Notes: generated by a model from the letters alone, not told the origin. Counted from the stretch's first letter, positions 9,861-22,442 are shown. The stretch: DNA of 64,000 nucleotides from Ramlibacter pinisoli (GCF_009758015.1 NZ_WSEL01000011.1:1-64000), one strand, 5' to 3'. Program-made: numbers and translations.

Positions 9861-10754
9861 ATGTTCAGCAATCCCTTGCGCGATTTTTCGCGCGACCACC
9901 GGTGGCTTTCCATCAACACCGCTACCGTTCGCAAGAGCGCCGGCCAGGAGCTTCCACTGCCCGCCATCCTGGAGGCGTGCGCCCGGCGGGGCATCCGCGC
10001 TGTGTCACCCTGGCGCGACCAGGTCGCCGCGATCGGGCTGTCCAGCGTGTCAAGGATGGTGAAGGATCTAGAGCTGTCCCTCTCGGGCTACTGCCGTGGA
10101 GGCATGTTCACGGCCACCGATGCCGAGGGGTTGAAACTCGCTCGTGAGGACAACCGCCGTGCTGTCGAAGAGGCCGCGGAATTGCGTGCAGCATGCCTGG
10201 TCCTCGTGGTTGGAGCGCTGCCCGGAGCGTTGGCGGGAAAAGCCGCGCACAAGGACATAGGCCTCGCGCGCGGCCAGGTGGTTGACGGGATCGGCGAGCT
10301 CCTCGAGTACGCCCGTACCGCATCGATGCCACTCGCGATTGAGCCTTTGCACCCCATGTACGCGGCGGACCGCGCCTGCGTCAACACGATGGAACAGGCC
10401 CTGGACATCTGCGATGAACTGGATCCCTACCGGAGCGGCAGCATCGGCGTCGCGGTGGATGTGTACCACACATGGTGGGATCCGAAGCTGCAGCAGCAGA
10501 TCGAACGCGCCGGAGGACGTCGGCTGCTGGCCTTCCACGTGTGTGATTGGCTGACGCCTACCCAGGATCTGCTGAACGACCGCGGCATGATGGGCGACGG
10601 CGTCATCGACATTCCGCGTATTCGCGCATGGGTGGAGGCCCAGGGCTTCGCCGGTTACAGCGAAGTAGAGATTTTCTCGCGCGACAACTGGTGGAAGCGG
10701 CCTCACGAGGAGGTGCTGAGCACCTGCATCGAGCGTCACATGTCGAGCGTGTGA
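9861..10754 (+). CDS. sugar phosphate isomerase/epimerase family protein (TIM barrel)
   Basis: 297 residues of the AP-endonuclease-2-like TIM barrel family. Likely metal ligands are Glu in LAIEPLHPMY (about 156), Asp/His in VAVDVYHTWWD (about 197), His in LAFHVCDW (about 223) and Glu in YSEVEIFS (about 267). Family members isomerise or epimerise keto-sugars or hydroxypyruvate-like compounds. ATG 9861 is preferred to TTG 9840; neither has a good ribosome-binding site. Its stop overlaps the start of the glycerate kinase gene (TGATG), so it probably acts just before glycerate in the pathway. Confidence 0.8.
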   Translation: MFSNPLRDFSRDHRWLSINTATVRKSAGQELPLPAILEACARRGIRAVSPWRDQVAAIGLSSVSRMVKDLELSLSGYCRGGMFTATDAEGLKLAREDNRRAVEEAAELRAACLVLVVGALPGALAGKAAHKDIGLARGQVVDGIGELLEYARTASMPLAIEPLHPMYAADRACVNTMEQALDICDELDPYRSGSIGVAVDVYHTWWDPKLQQQIERAGGRRLLAFHVCDWLTPTQDLLNDRGMMGDGVIDIPRIRAWVEAQGFAGYSEVEIFSRDNWWKRPHEEVLSTCIERHMSSV

Positions 10755-12061
10755 TGTCCCATCTGCCGCAAGGGATTCAGCCCAAGAGGTTCCTCACTGA
10801 ACTCTTTCGTGCCGCCGTCGAGCGCGCGCTTCCCGCGCACAACATGCGCGAGTATCTGCCGCAGCCGCCCTCTGGGCGGACTCTGGTTCTGGGCGCAGGT
10901 AAGGCAGCCGCCGCGATGGCGCAGGCGTTAGAAGCCCTCTGGCCGTGCGACAAGCCTCTGTCAGGACTGGTTGTCACCCGCTACGACCACACGCCGCCCA
11001 CTCCGGCGACGCGACGGATCGAGGGCATCGAGGCCGCTCACCCGGTGGCGGATACCGCTGGTTTGCTCGCTGCGCAAAGGATGTTGAACCTCGCAAGCGA
11101 CCTTACGGCCAACGATCTCGTCATCTTCCTTGTCTCCGGCGGTGGCTCCGCGCTCCTGTGCAGTCCTGCCGCCGGGATCGACCTAGGCCACAAGCAGCAG
11201 ATCACGCGCCAGCTGCTTTTGTCTGGCGCGTCCATCGGGGAGATGAATTGTGTGCGCACGCACCTGTCGGCGGTTAAGGGTGGCCGCTTGGCACTCGCTT
11301 GCTATCCCGCCAAGGTGGTCACTCTGGCGATCAGCGATGTTCCTGGTGACGATCCGGCGGTCATTGCCAGTGGGCCCACCATTGCCGACTCAACGAGCTG
11401 TCAGGACGCGCTAGAGGTGCTCCGACGCCACAACATCGACATCCCTGCACGGATTCGAGCTCTGCTCGACTCCGGCCGTTCCGAGACTCCCAAGCCGGGC
11501 GACGTCCGGTTCTCTGGGCATGAGGTGCACGTGATTGCCACCCCCCGCAGCTCTCTGGAGGCGGCTGCGCGGGTGGCGCGGGAGCTCGGCGTGCCGGCGC
11601 ACATCCTGGGTGACGCAATCGAGGGGGAAGCGCGTGAGGTCGGAAAAGTCCATGCAGCGATCGCGCAGTCCGTGCGGATGCATGGATTGCCCTTTGCGAC
11701 CCCATGCGTGATCCTCTCGGGCGGGGAAACGACAGTGACCGTGCGCCCGCACGATTCCAAAAAATCGGGGCGAGGTGGCCGTGCCGGCGAGTGCGCCCTT
11801 GGGATCGCCCAGGCACTTCAAGGACGGACCGGAATCTGGGCGCTGGCGGCGGACACAGACGGGATCGACGGCGTCGAAAGCAATGCGGGGGCCTTCGTCG
11901 CCCCAGATACCCTGCACCGCGCAGCTGCGTTGGGGTTGCGAATCGATAACGCCCTTGCTGCGCACGACTCCTATGGATTTTTCCACGCCCTCGATGACCT
12001 CGTCGTCACCGGCCCGACTTTCACCAACGTGAATGACTTCCGTTCCGTCCTCATCGCGTAG
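10754..12061 (+). CDS. glycerate 2-kinase (MOFRL/TtuD family)
   Basis: 435 residues. The N-terminal DUF4147 domain (LVLGAGKAAAAMAQ; LVSGGGSALLCSPA; ISDVPGDDPAVIASGPT) and the C-terminal MOFRL domain (CVILSGGETTVTV; SGRGGRAGECAL; AADTDGIDG) are complete. The family phosphorylates D-glycerate, generally giving 2-phosphoglycerate; some members were named hydroxypyruvate reductase (ttuD) in tartrate clusters. It is the last gene of the operon and overlaps the isomerase gene by one base. Its product is the enolase substrate, and an enolase gene lies 3 kb downstream. Confidence 0.9.
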   Translation: MSHLPQGIQPKRFLTELFRAAVERALPAHNMREYLPQPPSGRTLVLGAGKAAAAMAQALEALWPCDKPLSGLVVTRYDHTPPTPATRRIEGIEAAHPVADTAGLLAAQRMLNLASDLTANDLVIFLVSGGGSALLCSPAAGIDLGHKQQITRQLLLSGASIGEMNCVRTHLSAVKGGRLALACYPAKVVTLAISDVPGDDPAVIASGPTIADSTSCQDALEVLRRHNIDIPARIRALLDSGRSETPKPGDVRFSGHEVHVIATPRSSLEAAARVARELGVPAHILGDAIEGEAREVGKVHAAIAQSVRMHGLPFATPCVILSGGETTVTVRPHDSKKSGRGGRAGECALGIAQALQGRTGIWALAADTDGIDGVESNAGAFVAPDTLHRAAALGLRIDNALAAHDSYGFFHALDDLVVTGPTFTNVNDFRSVLIA

Positions 12062-12339
12062 TTGTTTCAAGCCGCAGGCTTCGCTGCGGCACACTATGTG
12101 AAGCGCAGCGCCTTGCTGCTTACTACGCAACTGACCCCCTCTTTTCGAAGTCGATCCCTAGGACGGGACTGCGCTAGGCGATGAGTGCTTTGACGCGCGC
12201 GAGACCAGCGCCTGGCTCGGGCGTTTCTCGAGTGCCGCGAGTTCGGGCCGACGCACGGACGATGCCGTTGGAACCGTACCATGGTCGCGAGCAATAGGAA
12301 TGCGCGCGCGGCATATCCTGGCAAGCGCGCGACGTTCTT
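12062..12339. other. spacer between the convergent operon and porin gene
   Basis: No convincing gene. A 7-bp hairpin GCCGCAG/CTGCGGC (12071-12090) lies 9 nt after the glycerate kinase stop but has no T-tract. The rest of this part shows nothing I can interpret; the porin terminator follows at 12340. Confidence 0.6.
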
Positions 12340-12365
12340 AAAAAAGGGCCCGCGACAGCGGGCCC
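12340..12365 (-). terminator. intrinsic terminator of the porin gene
   Basis: Perfect 8-bp stem GGGCCCGC/GCGGGCCC (12346-12353 with 12358-12365, GACA loop on the plus strand). Read on the minus strand it is followed by six T residues. It lies about 40 nt beyond the porin stop codon. Confidence 0.9.
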
Positions 12366-12405
12366 GAACCTTGGAACTTGTTGTGGCGACTGGCGCCCCT
12401 GACTC

Positions 12406-13596
12406 TTAGAAAACGTGGCGAATGCCGACGTAGGTCAGTCGTTGGTCCTGCCCCGCCGCGACGACGGGCGTGCCGGAGTTGCCGAAGGACGAGTTGGTGT
12501 ACAGCTGATAGACACCTGCCGAGCCGTTGTCCAGTCTCGTGATGGATACGCCGACGGACGTTCTCTTCGAGAGCGGATAGTTGTAGCCCACGGACAGATG
12601 CCGCGCTCCGGAGCTGGCGACGGTGGCCCCCGTACCCAGCTTCGTGTCGCTCGCGCGTGCGTAGCTGGCGATCAAGGAGCCGGTGCCCAGCGGGACGGTG
12701 ACCGGTAGGATCCAGGTGGTGCGCTGGGCGGTGCCGACGCCAGCCACCGAGGGCGAAGCGGCAGCGGTCAGGTCACGCAGCTCGGAACGGTCGTAGGTCA
12801 GGCCGACTTTGGCGATGCCGAAGTCCCAGCCAGCGCCCAGGGTGTAGGCGCGTTGCGAAGCGGCGGTACCCGTGGCGGCGTTGTCGCCGGTCGTGGCAAC
12901 CGTGCCTCCGTTGGCGGTGTGACGGTAGTACGAGAAGCGGACAGCCAGGGGGCCCTGGTCGTAGTTCAGGCCCAGCTGGGCAGCGCTACCACGGGGGGTG
13001 GTGGCGGCGACCGAACGCTCGGAACCGTAGGGGTTGAAGCTGTACGAAACCTGGCCAGTGAAGCCGCTCAGGTTGGGCGTGACGTAGCGCAAGGTGTTCT
13101 GCGAACGCGAGGTCACGGCGATCGAACGGCCAGCGCCGCCCGAACCGTTCACGAACCCTTGCAGGGCGCAGCTGGACGCTTGCAGGGCAATGGCGGTACC
13201 GTTGCCGGCGATATCGTCGTTGACGCTCGTGCAGTAGTGGGTGTCCATCTGACCAGCTTGGAACGCACCCCAGCCGCCGCGCAAGCCGATGAAGGTGTTG
13301 CCGCTGCCCAGCCGGCTGGCGCCGGCGGTGCCGTCGTCCATACGGAAGCGAGAGTCGATCTGGAAAAAGGCCGCCAGTCCCCCGCCCAAGTCCTCGGTTC
13401 CACTGATCAGGATGCGTGAGGAGCCGCTATCGATAAGCGCCGTGTTGCTGCCGTTTACGGCGGGCGCCGGAGCATTGGAGAAGCGGGTGTTGGCAACCCC
13501 TTCCTTCAGAATGCCACCGAGGGTGACTGACGACTGCGCATGCGCAGCGAGGGTGGTCAAGGCCAGCGTGGCCGTGGCGACCAAGGTTCTTTTCAT
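12406..13596 (-). CDS. general diffusion porin (Burkholderiales Gram-negative porin family)
   Basis: 396 residues. Signal peptide with cleavage near residue 20 (..LTTLAAHAQSSVTLGG), then a trimeric porin barrel that ends in the outer-membrane signature Phe (VGIRHVF). SRILISGTEDLGGGLAAFFQ and the YDQGPLAVRFSYYR strand are typical. ATG at 13596 has GGAGAAACCTGA directly upstream. Two copies of the TetR operator lie in its promoter region, so it is predicted to supply outer-membrane entry for the substrate of the neighbouring operon. Confidence 0.93.
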   Translation of the reverse strand: MKRTLVATATLALTTLAAHAQSSVTLGGILKEGVANTRFSNAPAPAVNGSNTALIDSGSSRILISGTEDLGGGLAAFFQIDSRFRMDDGTAGASRLGSGNTFIGLRGGWGAFQAGQMDTHYCTSVNDDIAGNGTAIALQASSCALQGFVNGSGGAGRSIAVTSRSQNTLRYVTPNLSGFTGQVSYSFNPYGSERSVAATTPRGSAAQLGLNYDQGPLAVRFSYYRHTANGGTVATTGDNAATGTAASQRAYTLGAGWDFGIAKVGLTYDRSELRDLTAAASPSVAGVGTAQRTTWILPVTVPLGTGSLIASYARASDTKLGTGATVASSGARHLSVGYNYPLSKRTSVGVSITRLDNGSAGVYQLYTNSSFGNSGTPVVAAGQDQRLTYVGIRHVF

Positions 13597-13687
13597 TCAG
13601 GTTTCTCCAGGGAAAGGCGCTTGTTTGCTGATTGCTTGTTCGCTGGTCGACCGCTGAGGGGGCCTTCCCGCGGGCGCTCACCGGATG

Positions 13688-13704
13688 ATTCACGAACAGT
13701 GAAT
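13688..13704. promoter_or_regulatory. TetR operator O3 (porin promoter)
   Basis: Perfect ATTCAC-GAACA-GTGAAT palindrome, about 90 nt upstream of the porin start codon. Arms are identical to O1 and O2; only the 5-nt spacer differs. Confidence 0.75.
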
Positions 13705-13759
13705 TGTTGCAGACTTCTGGCGCGCATTGCGGGTTGTGCAGCGCCTATTTACCCTGATA

Positions 13760-13776
13760 ATTCACCGATAGTGAGT
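13760..13776. promoter_or_regulatory. TetR operator O4 (porin promoter, distal)
   Basis: ATTCAC-CGATA-GTGAGT, one mismatch to the palindrome, 72 bp centre-to-centre from O3 (about seven helical turns). Paired sites at this spacing could support looping or cooperative repression of the porin. Confidence 0.6.
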
Positions 13777-14226
13777 AACGGCCACTGGCGCGGGGTGTGC
13801 GGCAGTGATGTTGCTTCCAAGCAGAGCGTGGCTTAGGGGGCCACCCGGTGCGGTCTCCGGGGTCTCCAATGCACTCCAGCCTTGACGCGCCCTGCGCGGT
13901 AGGGTGCTGAACGAATGCCACACCCAGATCGACAAGGTAAAGGGATTTCTCACATGACTACTGCCCGCGGTGTTCCGCGACCCGGCCCAGAGGCGATCAA
14001 GACTGCCCGGTTTCTATGTCTTTGCGGCTTTGTTCCCGGCGAAGTTGAATGCGAGATGCGGCATGTGTCGTCGTCGCACGGAAGAGGACGGACTTCGCCG
14101 GTGGTGTGGCGAGCGATGCGGTCCGTGCAAAGGAGTAAGACCGTCGCCTTGACAGCCCCGCGCGCATGAAGAGAGCCCGTTGTTAAGCCGGTACCTGCTA
14201 CTCCCGCGCAAGTCCCAAGCCGTCAA
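13777..14226. other. gene-free stretch before the truncated pyruvate kinase
   Basis: Open frames such as 13954-14169 have a plausible AAAGGG before ATG 13954, but the translation is Arg/Pro-rich and has no recognisable domain. I found no N-terminal pyruvate kinase sequence in any plus-strand frame here, so the missing part of the next gene is absent, not frameshifted. A rearrangement junction probably lies near 14230. Confidence 0.55.
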
Positions 14227-16379
<2,153 letters not shown>

Positions 16380-16528
16380 GCATCGCTGACGTCGATCTTG
16401 GGGTTGGATTGTCGTCGGAGATTGATAGGGGACTTTCGGGGCAGTCGTCCCTTGGGTGCTTAGCAGCTTTGGCCGGCGTGGCGTTGGTGCGAGCAGCCCT
16501 GCCACGTTCGCGATAATCATCGCGTACC

Positions 16529-16840
16529 GTGGCGCTAGCCAATGGGAGGGGTACGAGAGTTCAAACTCGGATTTCGACGACACCATTTTGGGGGCGTGCT
16601 GTTTGCACCACTCCGCATTTGCTGGGGGGGATGGTGGTCGGCGGTCCTCTCAATGGGACGATGCTCCCTGGTCCAAAAGGTGGAATGGTTGTTGGAGGTC
16701 CCCTCAACGGCACCCTCCTTCCGGCTGGAGGAGGCGGGATGGTTGTCGGCGGTCCACTTAACGGCACTCTCTTGCCGGGAGGCAAAGGCGGCATGGTCGT
16801 GGGAGGCCCATTCAACGGGACCTTGCTGCCGCGCCCGTAG
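16529..16840 (+). CDS. small Gly-rich repeat protein, unknown function
   Basis: Up to 103 residues. From 16631 to the stop it consists of four near-identical 18-residue units, M-V-V-G-G-P-L-N-G-T-L-L-P followed by a variable GPK/GGG linker. The coding frame is supported strongly: codons within the units differ almost only at synonymous positions (for example VVGGP is spelled GTG GTC GGC GGT CCT, GTT GTT GGA GGT CCC and GTC GTG GGA GGC CCA), which implies selection on the peptide. The start is uncertain: GTG 16529 gives a 34-residue basic N-terminus, while ATG 16631 begins at the first repeat but has no spaced ribosome-binding site. I know no family with this repeat. Confidence 0.6.
   Translation: MALANGRGTRVQTRISTTPFWGRAVCTTPHLLGGMVVGGPLNGTMLPGPKGGMVVGGPLNGTLLPAGGGGMVVGGPLNGTLLPGGKGGMVVGGPFNGTLLPRP
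16631..16837 (+). repeat. 54-bp tandem repeat, 3.8 copies
   Basis: Units start at ATG 16631, 16685, 16739 and 16793 with exact 54-bp period; the last unit is cut short by the stop codon. DNA identity between units is clearly lower than peptide identity, so the array is old and conserved through its translation. Confidence 0.9.
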
Positions 16841-16989
16841 TAAGGGTGCCCCGGGCCAGACCTGGCGGCCGCTCAAGGTGCAGCTGAGCGCCGCATCCTG
16901 CAGTACTGAACTTGAACACAACCGCACGAAGCGAGTAGGCTAGCTGCTAGCGCTGGCCGGGGCCCCGGCTCGGCTGAGTTCCGGAGCAG

Positions 16990-17029
16990 TTGCATCCTGC
17001 CTTTGAAAGTCGTTATACTTGATTCAAGT
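16990..17029 (+). promoter_or_regulatory. promoter with palindromic operator for a candidate small RNA
   Basis: TTGCAT (16990-16995), 18-bp spacer, TATACT (17014-17019, 5/6 to consensus). The perfect palindrome ACTTGA-T-TCAAGT (17017-17029) overlaps the -10 and the predicted start at about 17026, as a repressor site would. Confidence 0.5.
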
Positions 17030-17084
17030 GGACTGGGAGTGCCCGGTCGGCGTCATAGCCTCGGTGAGCTTCATCGGGGCTTTT
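17026..17084 (+). ncRNA. candidate small RNA of about 60 nt
   Basis: Bounded by the promoter above and an intrinsic terminator; no start codon with a ribosome-binding site lies inside. Its 3' end overlaps the end of the DUF3800 gene on the other strand by about 14 nt, so it could pair with that mRNA. I do not recognise the sequence as a known RNA family. Confidence 0.45.
17058..17084 (+). terminator. intrinsic terminator of the candidate small RNA
   Basis: GCCTCGGTGA/TCATCGGGGC forms a 10-bp stem in RNA (two G-U pairs, GCT loop) followed by TTTT. Few other plus-strand genes could use it, because the nearest (the repeat protein) ends more than 200 nt upstream. Confidence 0.7.
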
Positions 17085-18009
17085 CGCTTTGTGGCGGCGG
17101 GAAAACCTTTAACCCCCAATTTTCGAAGCCCTCTCCGACATTCGCCCGGCCACCGCTGCAGTAGAACTTGCGCTTGAGAACCTCGAATGCTCGGTTCTCT
17201 TGGCTAGGCCGGAGATAGTTCATTCCGACTGGGCGCGCAACGAGGTCTGCCAGCTGCAGGCCAGGCGAGTCCACCTTCTTGTCGGCAAAGATGATGTCGA
17301 ACGGTAGTGCTCGGCCTAAACGATTTGCGCCGTCGCACATGCGTCGAAATTCCAGTTCGAGTTCGGCGTCTTCGCGTTTGCCACGGCACTCGACGACAAC
17401 GTGGGTCAGCGCACCGTCCTGCCTTTTCTCTTGCATGAACTCGTAGAGGGTCTCGAGGCAGAACCCAAGAGCTACGTGGTATGGATTGTTGGCCTCCCCA
17501 CGTTCGCGGAGCTTGGCCTTGTCGATCACGCAGCTTATCAAGATGAAGTTGCTGGCCTCGATGATGTCGGTCAGCTCGGTCAAGAACTTGTTCTTGTGCT
17601 GCCGACTTGAGAAGAATCGGAAGTCCCCCTTCTCCTTCCGAATCTCATGTTCGTGCAGAACAACCAAGTCGTGCCCGAAATGGTTGAACTTGAACTTGTG
17701 GAGCGAGGGCAGCACCTTTTCGCTGTAGTGCCTCTTGTAGAACACGCAGAACGCGAGGACGAACACGGGATAGTTCGTGTCCAGCGTGGTCAAGCCATGA
17801 TCACCGCTCTCGTCAACATAGACGATGAAGTTGCTGAACTTTCCTGGAGGGGGCGCCGCACCGGCGATCTCCGCTGGACCCGGTCGCTCCGATTCGAACA
17901 GCGCAAACTGCTGCGCAACCTCAGTCTGGTATTGGTGTGAGCGCTTACTGTCGGTGACAGCGCTGGAGAACTGAGCGTCATTCTCAGCTTTTGCCACGCG
18001 CTTTCTCAC
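17071..18009 (-). CDS. DUF3800 domain-containing protein
   Basis: 312 residues. The hallmark YVDESGDHG (about 64-72) and the C-terminal DKKVDSPGLQLADLVA match DUF3800, a family thought to have an RNase H-like fold with acidic metal ligands (Asp/Glu in DESGD, Asp in LQLADL). Members are often found in mobile or defence-associated neighbourhoods; no activity is established to my knowledge. The start is GTG 18009 with GTAGGTAGG about 8 nt upstream. The first 60 residues are polar and Gln/Glu-rich, outside the domain. It has no operon partner and converges on the candidate small RNA. Confidence 0.8.
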   Translation of the reverse strand: MRKRVAKAENDAQFSSAVTDSKRSHQYQTEVAQQFALFESERPGPAEIAGAAPPPGKFSNFIVYVDESGDHGLTTLDTNYPVFVLAFCVFYKRHYSEKVLPSLHKFKFNHFGHDLVVLHEHEIRKEKGDFRFFSSRQHKNKFLTELTDIIEASNFILISCVIDKAKLRERGEANNPYHVALGFCLETLYEFMQEKRQDGALTHVVVECRGKREDAELELEFRRMCDGANRLGRALPFDIIFADKKVDSPGLQLADLVARPVGMNYLRPSQENRAFEVLKRKFYCSGGRANVGEGFENWGLKVFPPPQSEKPR

Positions 18010-18357
18010 GTTTTGGGCCTACCTACACTGCCCCGCGCAACGTCATTTGTCAGGGCGAATGCGGTTTGCTCTCGATGAAGTCCGTGCCGCGCGGTACCTC
18101 GTCGCCCATCCGACGGAACTCGTCGAAATAGGCCAGGGGCTGCCGACGCGCGGAGTGGCATGGGGGAGACGGCCATGTCCGCGGGGTATCCCGGAAGGCT
18201 CGACCCATATCCCGAGAAATGCCCCCTCGAAGGCCCAGCTCTAAAGAGGAGCGGCCCAGCGCGGTAGTGTGTGCATACTAACATTTGGTCGCCTTCTGAA
18301 GAGCGGCAAAAGTTAGACACGAACTTCGGCAAATCTTTGCGCGCTTCGACAACTCAC
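18010..18357. other. gene-free stretch between gyrB and the DUF3800 gene
   Basis: No complete gene. On the minus strand around 18050-18110 one frame reads MGDEVPRGTDFIES, resembling the GyrB C-terminus ([14 protein letters not shown]), and at the DNA level the stretch TCTCGATGAAGTCC is shared exactly with the end of gyrB. It may be a decayed partial duplicate of the gyrB tail; the match is too short to be certain. Confidence 0.35.
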
Positions 18358-21027
<2,670 letters not shown>

Positions 21028-21046
21028 TCATGTCGGCTCATTTCCG

Positions 21047-21129
21047 CGTCATGGCGGGCTTGACCCGCCATCCATCCCCTGCCCGTTCCACCTCCCGGAG
21101 ATGGATGCCGGGTCGAGCCCGGCATGACG
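21047..21129. repeat. REP/BIME-like palindromic element, copy A
   Basis: Two head-to-head palindromes: CGTCATGGCGGG-cttga-CCCGCCAT followed by a spacer and ATGCCGGGTCGAGCCCGGCATGACG. The outer ends CGTCAT/ATGACG and the inner CCATC/GATGG are also inverted repeats of each other. A related element lies on the other side of dnaN. Confidence 0.8.
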
Positions 21130-21179
21130 GAGGTGCGAGGGGGCGTGGGCGGCGGTGGGCGCCGCGCGGTCCGGACCGG

Positions 21180-22286
21180 TCAAATCCGCATCGGCATCAC
21201 CACGTACTTGAAGTTGGCGTCTTCCGGATTGGTGACGAGGGCCGAGCTGTTGCTGTCGGCCAGCTCGATCTTCACCATGTCCTGGTCCATGTTGGCCAGC
21301 GCGTCGATGAGGTAGGTGACGTTGAAGCCGATCTCGATGGCGTCGCCGCCGTAGTCGATGTCGAGCTCGTCGACCGCCTCTTCCTGCTCGGCGTTGTTGC
21401 TGGCCACGCGCAGCGTGCCCGGCTCGATGTTCAGGCGCACGCCCTTGAACTTCTCGCTGGTCAGGATGGCGGTGCGCTGCAGGCTGGCCAGCAGCGGCGC
21501 GCGGCCGAGCGTGACCGAGTTCTTGTGGTTCTTCGGGATCACGCGGTTGTAGTCGGGGAACTTGCCCTCGACCAGCTTGGTGACGAACTCCATGCCGCCG
21601 AACGAGAACTTGGCCTGGTTGCTGGCGAACTGCATCTCGATGGCGCCCTCGGCGTCGGACAGCAGGCGCTGCATCTCCAGCACGGTCTTGCGCGGCAGGA
21701 TCACCTCCTGGCGGGGCACTTCCTTGTCGAGCGTGGCGCTGGCGAAGGCCAGGCGGTGGCCGTCGGTGGCCACCAGCGACAGCTGCTTGCCCTCGGCGAC
21801 GAACAGGATGCCGTTGAGGTAGTAGCGGATGTCGTGCACCGCCATCGCGAACGACACCTGGGCCAGCAGGTCCTTCAGGGTCTTCTGCGGCACGCTGAAG
21901 GCGGGGCCGAACGAGGCCGCCTCCTGCACCAGCGGGAAGTCCTCGGCCGGCAGGGTCTGCAGCGTGAAGCGGCTCTTGCCGCCCTTGAGCAGCAGCTTGT
22001 TGGCGCTGGACTCCAGGCTGACGGTCTGGTCGGCCGGCATGGTGCGCAGGATGTCGATCAGCTTGCGCGCGCCCACGGTGGTGGTGAAGCTGCCGGTGTC
22101 ACCGCCGACGTCGGCGGTGGTGCGGATCTGGATCTCGAGGTCGCTGGTCGTCAGCTGCACCTGTTCACCCGTCTTGCGAATCAGCACGTTGGCCAGGATC
22201 GGCAGGGTGTGCCGGCGCTCCACGATGCCCGCAACCGACTGCAGGACCGAGAGCACTTTGTCTTGGGTGGCCTTCAGGACGATCAT
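21180..22286 (-). CDS. dnaN: DNA polymerase III subunit beta (sliding clamp)
   Basis: 368 residues; three clamp domains that dimerise into the processivity ring for Pol III. Begins MIVLKATQDKVLSVLQSVAGIVERRHTLPI, ends with the conserved YVVMPMRI that forms part of the protein-binding pocket. AGAGGAAG precedes the ATG. A 354-nt spacer separates it from dnaA, longer than usual because of an inserted REP-like element. Confidence 0.98.
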   Translation of the reverse strand: MIVLKATQDKVLSVLQSVAGIVERRHTLPILANVLIRKTGEQVQLTTSDLEIQIRTTADVGGDTGSFTTTVGARKLIDILRTMPADQTVSLESSANKLLLKGGKSRFTLQTLPAEDFPLVQEAASFGPAFSVPQKTLKDLLAQVSFAMAVHDIRYYLNGILFVAEGKQLSLVATDGHRLAFASATLDKEVPRQEVILPRKTVLEMQRLLSDAEGAIEMQFASNQAKFSFGGMEFVTKLVEGKFPDYNRVIPKNHKNSVTLGRAPLLASLQRTAILTSEKFKGVRLNIEPGTLRVASNNAEQEEAVDELDIDYGGDAIEIGFNVTYLIDALANMDQDMVKIELADSNSSALVTNPEDANFKYVVMPMRI

Positions 22287-22442
22287 GGTCTTCCTCTGTT
22301 CCTCTTATGCATTCTTTATCGAAGGGTGGTAGTCGCTGGGCAGGGAGCGCGTCCGCGCTGGACAAACGCCATTTTCCCCTTTTTCATCAAGCACTTGCCG
22401 TGCCCGCGACGCCGCTGGCAGGGGTGCTTGCGCCCGCAACGC
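22287..22442. other. dnaA-dnaN spacer, dnaN-proximal part
   Basis: Presumed to hold a dnaN promoter, which I cannot place with confidence. No open frame of interest. The remaining dnaA-proximal part of this 354-nt spacer is taken up mostly by the REP-like copy B. Confidence 0.5.

Noticed and set aside
12071..12090. Hairpin after glycerate kinase as a terminator
   Set aside because: Good stem but no T-tract on the plus strand.
13915..14169. 84-codon ORF between the porin and the pyk remnant
   Set aside because: Basic, low-information translation without a family; conflicting frames overlap it. Kept only as a note in the gene-free stretch.
16542..16943. Alternative frame over the repeat array (133 codons) and the minus-strand frame 16535-16927
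   Set aside because: Synonymous codon variation supports only the 16529 frame.
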